From contig JACUUS010000090.1 in assembly GCA_014859215.1 (NCBI GenBank), positions 1-9,254 of the forward strand: 9,254 bases of DNA. Direction: 5' to 3'. Both the position numbers and the translations under genes were made by a program. Below, one piece after another: positions 1 to 6,106 of this stretch (position 1 is the first letter of the stretch; the number at the start of each line of letters is the position of its first letter). The DNA comes from Dehalococcoidia bacterium. Lineage in GTDB: Bacteria > Chloroflexota > Dehalococcoidia > SZUA-161. The notes under the pieces were generated by a model. The model was not told where the DNA came from, did no database searches, and was given only the letters and a program-made list of their open reading frames with translations.

Positions 1-25
1 GGACATTTTCAATACTAGCATCGGA

Positions 26-63
26 TTCAATATTTGTCAATACCCCTTAAAGGACAAATTGAA
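26..63. repeat. Imperfect inverted repeat, possible operator or RNA hairpin
   Basis: TTCAA (26-30) plus TTTGTC (33-38) pair with GACAAA (53-58) plus TTGAA (59-63). This gives 11 base pairs with a two-base bulge (31-32) and a 14-base loop. It lies in the AT-rich start of the window and overlaps two of the three TCAATA copies. It has no T-tract, so it does not look like a terminator. A regulator site is possible but unproven, and chance is a real alternative in AT-rich sequence. Confidence 0.25.
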
Positions 64-330
64 ATACTTTTCTTACATTTATGTGTCAGAAAAACCCGGA
101 CATCTTATACCAGCCTGATGTTCAAATCCCTTCCCACCGCCTGCCGACGCGGTGACCCGCCCAGGAATCCTCGGCACCCGAGTCTTGCCAGCCGGGCACT
201 TCGGTTTATCAGCAGCTTTTTCGGGCGGCGAGAATGACATTTTCCGTGACTGGCATCAGGTTGAGACTTTCGTCGCATACAAAGAGAGATCGCCGGGTTA
301 CACTAACAAAACTGCTTAGAAGTTCACTTA

Positions 331-335
331 AGGAG
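331..335 (+). promoter_or_regulatory. Ribosome binding site of the zinc-ribbon gene
   Basis: AGGAG lies six bases before the ATG at 342. It decides the start: the same frame is open from 234, but the extra 36 codons have no ribosome binding site and an arginine-rich, non-conserved look. Confidence 0.75.
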
Positions 336-341
336 TTTACG

Positions 342-521
342 ATGTGGAGACTAAAGAAATGCCCTAAGTGCAGGGGAGATGTCTATCTCGACAAGGATTT
401 CTTCGGCTGGTATGAGGAATGCCTTCAGTGCGGATTTCACCGTGAATTCGCGGTACAGCAGGAGCCCGAACTGGAGCGAGAACCTGTGATGGTGCCTGTT
501 AGCAGGAACGCCAGGAAGTAA
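342..521 (+). CDS. Small zinc-ribbon protein (59 aa), function unknown
   Basis: The 59-residue protein has two CxxC pairs, CPKC (Cys7, Cys10) and CLQC (Cys27, Cys30). The pairs are 16 residues apart and separated by an acidic, aromatic stretch (DKDFFGWYEE). This is a typical small zinc-ribbon knuckle. The C-terminal half (31-59) is hydrophilic and Glu/Arg-rich, probably disordered, with no membrane segment. Such proteins may bind nucleic acid or a protein partner, but no specific role can be assigned. The ATG at 342 is chosen for its AGGAG site. The gene is monocistronic by appearance, with a strong intrinsic terminator 46 bases after the stop. Its stop codon sits in the loop of a 9-bp hairpin (498-530). 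Confidence 0.75.
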   Translation: MWRLKKCPKCRGDVYLDKDFFGWYEECLQCGFHREFAVQQEPELEREPVMVPVSRNARK

Positions 522-530
522 CCTGCTAAC
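498..530 (+). other. 9-bp hairpin enclosing the zinc-ribbon stop codon
   Basis: GTTAGCAGG (498-506) is the exact reverse complement of CCTGCTAAC (522-530). The 15-base loop contains the TAA stop (519-521). A shorter competing hairpin, CCTG/CAGG (495-506), shares the left arm. A second perfect 6-bp stem, TCGAAG (533-538) with CTTCGA (548-553), follows at once. Neither has a T-run. They may protect the 3' end of the mRNA or assist the terminator downstream. Confidence 0.45.
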
Positions 531-566
531 CATCGAAGAGGAAAAAGCTTCGACGCCATCCGCGTG

Positions 567-600
567 ATCCCCGGACACCTGGTACGGTCCGGGGATTTTC
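567..600 (+). terminator. Rho-independent terminator
   Basis: A perfect 10-bp GC-rich stem, ATCCCCGGAC (567-576) with GTCCGGGGAT (587-596), has a 10-base loop and is followed by a T-rich run (TTTTC then TTTG). It lies 46 bases after the zinc-ribbon stop and 90 bases before the macroglobulin start. It therefore separates the two transcription units and implies a separate promoter for the macroglobulin between about 600 and 690. Confidence 0.85.
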
Positions 601-610
601 TTTGCGCGAA

Positions 611-647
611 GCAGGCGCAACATTTTCGCTCCCGCCTGCGTCATAAT
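611..647 (+). promoter_or_regulatory. Candidate promoter with overlapping inverted repeat for the macroglobulin gene
   Basis: CATAAT at 642-647 matches five of six bases of the -10 consensus and lies 42 bases before the ATG at 690. No good -35 sits 16-18 bases upstream. GCAACA at 617-622 is the nearest weak match, at a long 19-base spacing. A perfect 7-bp inverted repeat, GCAGGCG (611-617) and CGCCTGC (633-639), flanks the spacer. That placement would suit an operator or an activator site for a promoter with a poor -35. The terminator at 567-600 makes a promoter here necessary, but its exact position is inferred. Confidence 0.35.
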
Positions 648-677
648 ACTGTAAGTATCTTTCTATCATTCCCTGAA

Positions 678-683
678 AAGGAG
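678..683 (+). promoter_or_regulatory. Ribosome binding site of the macroglobulin gene
   Basis: AAGGAG lies six bases before the ATG at 690. It fixes the start. The frame is open back to a GTG at 564, but that codon lies just upstream of the intrinsic terminator hairpin, and a signal peptide begins directly at 690. Confidence 0.85.
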
Positions 684-689
684 AGGGCC

Positions 690-3600
690 ATGGCACGAAA
701 GAGCACAGTATGGTTCGCGTTCTTCTTAATCCCTATTCTCCTGGTATCCATGATGCCCGGATGTGCCAGGAATGCACAGGCGGCTACCGGGTACATAGCA
801 GTCATACCCAGCGTTCTGCACTCAGGTGGACAGGAGGCAATAGCGTTCACCCTGTTTGACGGCGACGAACTGGTGAGAGACAGAATTGAAGTGTCTGTGT
901 TCAAGGACGGCAAGAGAATAGCCAGGACCGTGAGATGGATCGACGGCAAAGGTACCGTCCTGGTGGACCTGCCGGAAGTTGAGCAAGGAGAATATGAAGT
1001 ACGCGTGAAAGGCTCCGGCTTTCAGGATGCAGCCCCCGTACGTATCGAGAAAAATTTCCTGATATTCCTGGAGACTGATAAGCCCATATACAAGCCGGGT
1101 CAGACTGTATGCATAAGGGCCGTCACCGTGGATGCGGACCTGCGACCGGTCAGCGAGCCCTTTGTTCTGGAGGTTATGGACGCAAAAGGGATCAAGATCA
1201 TGCGCGCCGAGCTTTCCACCGACCGGTTTGGAATGTCCACATTCAAGCTTCCGCTCTCCGCGGAGCCAAACCTGGGCGTATGGAAGATAAAGGCCACCTC
1301 CGGCAAGGGTAACGCGCAGCTTGACGTCAGAATCGAGGAATATGTCCTGCCGAAGTACGACGTGAAAGTAGACCTGCTCAAGGAATGGTGCCTCGTCACT
1401 GAAACCGTTAAAGGGAGCGTGACGTCCGAGTACAGCTTCGGGAAGCCGGTCAAGGGCGAACTCGTGGTCAAGGCTTCCCGGTACGTTGGCGAGTGGGAAC
1501 AATACGCGATATTCACCGGGGAAATAGACGGGCAAGCGGAATTTGAGATTCCGGCAGTCAGGTACGTTACCGGCGTCCCCTCGGCAGGCGGACTGGGCAA
1601 CATCATGCTTGAGGTCACTGTCAAAGAATCGGCCACCGGCTATGAGCAGACCACGACGAAGCTTCTTACCGTAGCCGGTTCTTCTCTCAACGTACAGGTT
1701 ATCCCTGAGAGCCAGATTTTCAAACCCGGATTGCCCTTCAGCTTCCTTCTTGTGACCACTACACCCGACAATAGTCCGGTTGACCGGACGGTAAATGTGG
1801 ATATCAGGTATCTGGGTGAAGATTTCGGAGAAGCCGGCAGGGAGGAAAAGACCATCCAAACCGTAAATGGAAAAAGTTATGTCGAGATTACGCCTCCGGC
1901 CAAGGCCGTGGCGATGATCATAGAAGCGAACTCCGGCGATACATGGTCATCCCGCGTGGTGGAGGCCGGGTATTCCCCTTCAGGCAACTTCATTCATCTG
2001 GAGCAGCTCACCAGCGGCATTCCGCAAATCGGGGACAAGCTCGAATTCAAGGTCCACTCAACGAAAGAAGCAGTGAACTTCTATTTCGAAGTCGTTTCTC
2101 GCAACAAGGTCATCTTTAGCAGCCATTCGAAGAGCAACCTTATCTCCTTCACCGCCACGCCTCAGATGGCGCCTTCCGCGAGACTTCTCGTCTACCAGGT
2201 GCTGCCTAACAGCGAGGTGGCCGCCGACTATCTTCCATTCAAGGTCGAGGCAACCTACCCGCATAACTTCTCGGTGGAGTTCGACCGTGATGAGGCGAGG
2301 CCGGGTGAAACAGTGGACCTCGAGATACAGACCGAAGGTGAATCCAAGGTCGGCCTGGTTGCAGTGGACAAATCGGTGTTTATTCTTGCCGAGAACAGGC
2401 TGAATCTGCAGCAGGTGTTCGAGGAGCTCGAAAGGCTCTACATGCAGCCGCAGGCGGAACTACATGATTTCTCGATCTACAATGGCTTTGAGCAAAGCGG
2501 CGCAAAGGAGATCTTCGACAGGGCCGGCGTGGTCGTGCTGAGCAATAATTCAATACCTGAAGGGATACAGCATAAGCCCAACGAAGAACGGCCGCCCTTT
2601 GGCGGCGTACTGTGGAAGTTCTTTGGACGGGCAGCCGAGATGGCAGCGGACGGAGCAGTCCAACTCCCTGAAGGGAACGCGCCGCCCCCGTCAGCGACCG
2701 GTCTGGCCGAGGTCCAGCAGATCAGGCAGTACTTCCCCGAAACATGGATCTGGCAGGAAGTCGTAACCGACGCCGGCGGGAAAGCGTCTATGAAGGTCGA
2801 CGTCCCGGATACGATCACTACCTGGATGCTGCATGCTGTCGCGATTTCAAGCGAGAAAGGTCTGGGAATAGCTGAAACCCAGCTCAAGGCTTTTCAGCCC
2901 TTCTTCCTTAAGGCGGACCTGCCCTATTCCGCAATCAGAGGGGAGAGGTTCCCGGTGAAGGTCGCCGTCTACAATTACCTTGACGAGCCGCAGGAGGTCC
3001 TGGTGCAGCTCGACGCCGGCGGGTGGTTTGACCTGCTTGATTCGGCTTCGAAATCCATAACCGTCGGTGCAAATGATGTCGGCGCGGTCGAATTCACGAT
3101 TAGCCCGAGAACCCTGGGAGTGCAGGATATTAAGGTCACCGCGAGAAGCGCGGCGGCGGCGGATGCGGTGATAAGAAAGCTTATCGTTGAGCCTGAAGGC
3201 ATCTCGCGGGAGCTGGTGGAGAACTTCGTTTTAACGGCGGGCAAGACCAGGACCGTTGACACCTCCCTCCCGCCTTTCGTGGTTGACGGCTCGGGACGCG
3301 TTTACATTGCGGTCACATCCAGCTACCTTACCCAGACGCTTGACGGGCTTGAAGCGCTTATCCAGATGCCCTTTGGTTGCGGGGAGCAAAACATGATCGT
3401 GTTCGCACCTGACGTGTACATCACCAGATACCTCACCGAAACCGGACAGCTCAAGCCCGAAATCATGGCCAAAGCTGAGAAACTCATGATAACAGGATAC
3501 CAGCGGCAGCTTACTTACCGCCATTCCGACGGCAGCTTCTCAGCTTTCGGTGAAAGCGACCCCGAAGGAAGCCTTTTCCTCACCGCCTTCGTCTTGAAGT

Positions 3601-4796
3601 GTTTCGCGCAGGCGAGAGATCTGATGTATATTGACGCCGGTATTCTTGGTGAGGCCGAACGATGGATCACGTCCCATCAGAATGCGGATGGTTCCTTTGA
3701 TACCGTCGGATTCGTAGCTCACCAGGAGCTCATGGGCGGTCTGCAGGGCAAGACCGCGCTCACCGCGTTCGTCGCCACAGCACTGCTGGAGTCTGGAGAA
3801 GAGACGGCTTCCGCCAGAGCTGTGCGCTACCTGGAAGGCAGGCTCGGCGAGCTCAACGACGCCTATACAGTCGCGATTACAGCTTACGCCCTGGAACTGG
3901 CCGGGAGTCCCCTGGCAGCGGACGCGCACAGAATACTGCTCGAGATGGCCGAGGAGGATGAAAACGGCATGCACTGGGGGGACCTCCTGCCTCGCAGCCA
4001 GTTTGAGCCCAACAGCAGTCACGCTATCGAGGCTACCGGTTATGCGCTCCTTGCCATGCTGAAGCATGGGGACACTGCCGTTGCCTCGAAAGCTGCGAAG
4101 TGGCTCGTTTCACAGCGGAACGCCTACGGCGGCTTCGGATCCACGCAGGATACGGTTATCGGCCTGCAGGGACTGACCGCCTACTGCACGGAAGCCAGGG
4201 CTGACGTCAACCTTGCCGTCGACATTGAATGGGCCGGCGGGAGCACCCGGTTCGCGCTAAACCAGAGCAATTACGACGTTCTCCAGGTTGCGGCAGTGCC
4301 GGTCGATCGGGAAATAACCATCAGGACCACCGGAAAAGGTGAAGCTGTGGTGCAGGCCGTGACGAGATTCAACGTCCCCGAGCCTGACACAGCGGGCGGG
4401 TTCTTCACCATCGACGTGGACTATGACACCACCGCGGTTGAAGTCAATGACCTGGTCAGGGTTTCGGTAAGCGTCGAGTTCACTCCTCCGCTGCCCATGG
4501 AAGCAGGCATGGTTGTGCTGGACATTTCGGTGCCCACGGGTTTTGCGGCGGTAAACGAATCCATAAATAAGGTGGTCGAGGGAAATGCGAAGATCAAGCG
4601 AGTTGAGACTGCTGCCAGGAAGGTCATCTTCTATGTGGAGAATATGCTGCCAGGCGAGACAATATCTTTCGGTTTTGACATACAGGCTCTGTACCCAGTC
4701 TCAGCCAAAGGTGCTGGCTCCCAGGCCTATTCCTATTACAGTCCCGAGCTCAAAGCGGAGACAATAGGCAAGGACATAGTCGTTACGGGAGCCTAG
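690..4796 (+). CDS. Animal-type alpha-2-macroglobulin with intact thioester (1368 aa)
   Basis: Alpha-2-macroglobulins (A2Ms) trap proteases: cleavage of a bait region releases an internal thioester that bonds to the attacker. The N-terminus is a signal peptide (basic start, hydrophobic 6-22). Export could end at AQA (29-31), or Cys25 could be lipidated, although MPGC is a poor lipobox. Successive macroglobulin domains follow. MG2 carries TDKPIYKPGQ (129-138), its end is marked by IEEYVLPKYDV (215-225), and AVDKSV is at 558-563. A Pro-rich bait-like linker (about 618-680) leads to FPETWIW (682-688). The thioester motif GCGEQNM has Cys897 and Gln900. His1011 in HQELMGG matches the C3 catalytic histidine. 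YTVAITAYAL and GGFGSTQ mark the rest of the thioester domain, and about 1237-1368 is a receptor-binding-like domain. No anaphylatoxin cysteines, furin site or neighbouring pbpC is seen. Family assignment is secure. The biological target is inferred. Confidence 0.95.
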   Translation: MARKSTVWFAFFLIPILLVSMMPGCARNAQAATGYIAVIPSVLHSGGQEAIAFTLFDGDELVRDRIEVSVFKDGKRIARTVRWIDGKGTVLVDLPEVEQGEYEVRVKGSGFQDAAPVRIEKNFLIFLETDKPIYKPGQTVCIRAVTVDADLRPVSEPFVLEVMDAKGIKIMRAELSTDRFGMSTFKLPLSAEPNLGVWKIKATSGKGNAQLDVRIEEYVLPKYDVKVDLLKEWCLVTETVKGSVTSEYSFGKPVKGELVVKASRYVGEWEQYAIFTGEIDGQAEFEIPAVRYVTGVPSAGGLGNIMLEVTVKESATGYEQTTTKLLTVAGSSLNVQVIPESQIFKPGLPFSFLLVTTTPDNSPVDRTVNVDIRYLGEDFGEAGREEKTIQTVNGKSYVEITPPAKAVAMIIEANSGDTWSSRVVEAGYSPSGNFIHLEQLTSGIPQIGDKLEFKVHSTKEAVNFYFEVVSRNKVIFSSHSKSNLISFTATPQMAPSARLLVYQVLPNSEVAADYLPFKVEATYPHNFSVEFDRDEARPGETVDLEIQTEGESKVGLVAVDKSVFILAENRLNLQQVFEELERLYMQPQAELHDFSIYNGFEQSGAKEIFDRAGVVVLSNNSIPEGIQHKPNEERPPFGGVLWKFFGRAAEMAADGAVQLPEGNAPPPSATGLAEVQQIRQYFPETWIWQEVVTDAGGKASMKVDVPDTITTWMLHAVAISSEKGLGIAETQLKAFQPFFLKADLPYSAIRGERFPVKVAVYNYLDEPQEVLVQLDAGGWFDLLDSASKSITVGANDVGAVEFTISPRTLGVQDIKVTARSAAAADAVIRKLIVEPEGISRELVENFVLTAGKTRTVDTSLPPFVVDGSGRVYIAVTSSYLTQTLDGLEALIQMPFGCGEQNMIVFAPDVYITRYLTETGQLKPEIMAKAEKLMITGYQRQLTYRHSDGSFSAFGESDPEGSLFLTAFVLKCFAQARDLMYIDAGILGEAERWITSHQNADGSFDTVGFVAHQELMGGLQGKTALTAFVATALLESGEETASARAVRYLEGRLGELNDAYTVAITAYALELAGSPLAADAHRILLEMAEEDENGMHWGDLLPRSQFEPNSSHAIEATGYALLAMLKHGDTAVASKAAKWLVSQRNAYGGFGSTQDTVIGLQGLTAYCTEARADVNLAVDIEWAGGSTRFALNQSNYDVLQVAAVPVDREITIRTTGKGEAVVQAVTRFNVPEPDTAGGFFTIDVDYDTTAVEVNDLVRVSVSVEFTPPLPMEAGMVVLDISVPTGFAAVNESINKVVEGNAKIKRVETAARKVIFYVENMLPGETISFGFDIQALYPVSAKGAGSQAYSYYSPELKAETIGKDIVVTGA

Positions 4797-4803
4797 TATT
4801 CCC

Positions 4804-4831
4804 TTGACAGGTCGCTTATTATTGCAATGAA
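4804..4831 (+). promoter_or_regulatory. Weak candidate promoter before the glycosyltransferase
   Basis: A perfect TTGACA (4804-4809) is followed after 16 bases by AATGAA (4826-4831), with an upstream TG as in extended -10 promoters. Only three of six -10 bases match. The 8-bp palindrome ATTGCAAT (4821-4828) overlaps it. No terminator separates the macroglobulin from the glycosyltransferase, so read-through from upstream is an equal possibility. Confidence 0.3.
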
Positions 4832-4852
4832 TCCGGAAGCGGCTTGCTCAAG

Positions 4853-6106
4853 ATGAAGATCTGCCTCCTGACCTACCGTGGCAACATGCACTGTGGCGGC
4901 CAGGGAGTATATGTGTACTGCCTGGCCGAAGCGCTGGTCAAGCTCGGACATGAAGTGCATATCATGTCCGGTCCGCCCTATGCCTCAGCCCCGGAAGGTG
5001 TGAAGCTGCACCGGATTCCGGGCCTCAACCTTTACGAGTCGGGTGTCGCAGCACTCTCGACCCCGGCGCACTGGCTCGACCCGCTCAATATCTATGAGCT
5101 CGCCGCTATCCAGATCGGCATGTTCCCCGACATACTGGCCTTCAGCATGCGGGCGTACGCGAGGCTGCGAGAGCTCATGCCGCGCGAACGATTCGACGTC
5201 ATCCATGATAATCAGACACTCGGGTACGGGCTCCTGCTCGCTGGAAGCCTGGGAGTACCGATCGTAGCCACCATTCATCATCCCATAACCATCGACATGG
5301 CTGCCTCCATCGCGGAAGTGGACAACTGGATAACGAAAATGCGAAGGACGATGTTCTACTCTTTCCTGGTCATGCAGGGGATTGTCGGACGCCGTATGGA
5401 GCGGATTATTGCGGTTGCGCGCGCATCGGCGGAGGACACCATCCGCGCCTTCAAGCTCCGTGAAGACAGGGTCAGGGTCGTCTACAACGGGATCGACACT
5501 GTCGCCTTCTCCCGGCAGGAAGTCCGCAAGGAGTCTAACGGCATCGTCATAGTGGCCAAGGCCGGGGACAGGAAGAAGGGCGTCCCGTTCTTGCTGAAAG
5601 CCGTCCAGTTGTTGAAGGGCGATATTGACGTGAGAGTGAACATTGTGGGCGACCAGGGTGATGATGACGGGTTCGGCGAGAATCTTGTCCGGGACCTTGG
5701 CCTGGCGGACAGGGTTACCTTTACCGGGGTGGTAAGCAAGGATGAACTCGCCAGATTATACTCGGCAGCCGAGATAGCAATTACGGCTTCCATTTATGAG
5801 GGTTTCGGGCTTCCCGCCGCCGAAGCGATGTCCTGCGGGACGCCGGTGATCGTCACCAGGGCAGGCGCGCTCCCCGAAATCGTGGGCAAGGACGGCGCCG
5901 GCATGCTGGTGCCCCCGGCGGACCCTGCCGCGCTGGCTGCCGCTATAAAGCGCCTCCTCGCGGATGGGCCCCTTCGGCGCGAAATGGGCGAGGCTTCCCG
6001 CAAACGGATAGAGGAGTGCTTTAGCTGGGAAGCGACCGCAAGGAACACGGTCGAAGTCTACCGCGAGGTAGTCCGGGCCCGCCAGGGTCAGGGCTTGCGG
6101 AAGTAA
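4853..6106 (+). CDS. GT4-family glycosyltransferase (GT-B fold)
   Basis: This cytoplasmic retaining glycosyltransferase moves a sugar from a nucleotide donor to an unknown acceptor. The 417-residue length is usual for the family. The N-terminal acceptor domain has the glycine-rich GGQGVYVY loop (15-22) and HEVHIMSG. The C-terminal donor domain has VVYNGID (209-215), a DRKKG segment (239-243) whose Lys242 probably contacts the nucleotide phosphates, and EGFGLPAAE (316-324), the E-x7-E motif that binds the donor. No membrane segment is evident. The ATG at 4853 is preferred because the protein then starts MKICLLTY, but TTG at 4844, only four bases after GGAAG, is a real alternative. It lies 56 bases after the macroglobulin and may be co-transcribed. 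Its last 19 bases overlap the convergent methyltransferase gene. Sugar and acceptor are unknown. Confidence 0.9.
   Translation: MKICLLTYRGNMHCGGQGVYVYCLAEALVKLGHEVHIMSGPPYASAPEGVKLHRIPGLNLYESGVAALSTPAHWLDPLNIYELAAIQIGMFPDILAFSMRAYARLRELMPRERFDVIHDNQTLGYGLLLAGSLGVPIVATIHHPITIDMAASIAEVDNWITKMRRTMFYSFLVMQGIVGRRMERIIAVARASAEDTIRAFKLREDRVRVVYNGIDTVAFSRQEVRKESNGIVIVAKAGDRKKGVPFLLKAVQLLKGDIDVRVNIVGDQGDDDGFGENLVRDLGLADRVTFTGVVSKDELARLYSAAEIAITASIYEGFGLPAAEAMSCGTPVIVTRAGALPEIVGKDGAGMLVPPADPAALAAAIKRLLADGPLRREMGEASRKRIEECFSWEATARNTVEVYREVVRARQGQGLRK

Larger units (their letters stand above)
1..341. other. Non-coding leader with no convincing gene
   Basis: This stretch precedes the first credible gene. 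The first 120 bases are AT-rich and the rest is GC-richer. Short open frames cross it, but none has a ribosome binding site or a recognisable product. It holds an imperfect inverted repeat (26-63), three TCAATA copies (9-14, 27-32, 37-42), and a small perfect hairpin, CTCGG/CCGAG, at 170-182. No clear sigma-70 promoter for the gene at 342 stands out. It could be the promoter and leader region of that gene or the 3' flank of an upstream gene outside the window. Confidence 0.5.

Noticed and set aside
121..131. TTCAAATCCC resembling the T-loop of a tRNA
   Set aside because: The flanking bases do not form the 5-bp T stem, and no acceptor stem, anticodon arm or CCA end is found nearby.
34..237. 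67-codon open frame on the + strand
   Set aside because: No ribosome binding site, no recognisable motif, Arg/Ser/Pro-rich composition typical of chance frames, and it ends at the start of another chance extension.
234..341. 36-codon upstream extension of the zinc-ribbon gene
   Set aside because: The ATG at 342 has AGGAG at the right distance, while the extension has no ribosome binding site and no zinc-ribbon-like features.
564..689. 42-codon upstream extension of the macroglobulin from GTG 564
   Set aside because: It begins just before the terminator hairpin, lacks a ribosome binding site, and would place residues ahead of a normal signal peptide that starts at 690.
822..1859. 345-codon open frame on the - strand inside the macroglobulin gene
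   Set aside because: It is the antisense of a well-conserved coding region, with no family motif of its own. Long antisense frames are common in GC-rich coding DNA.
3540..4067. 175-codon antisense frame opposite the thioester domain
   Set aside because: The + strand encodes recognisable thioester-domain motifs here and the - strand product shows none.
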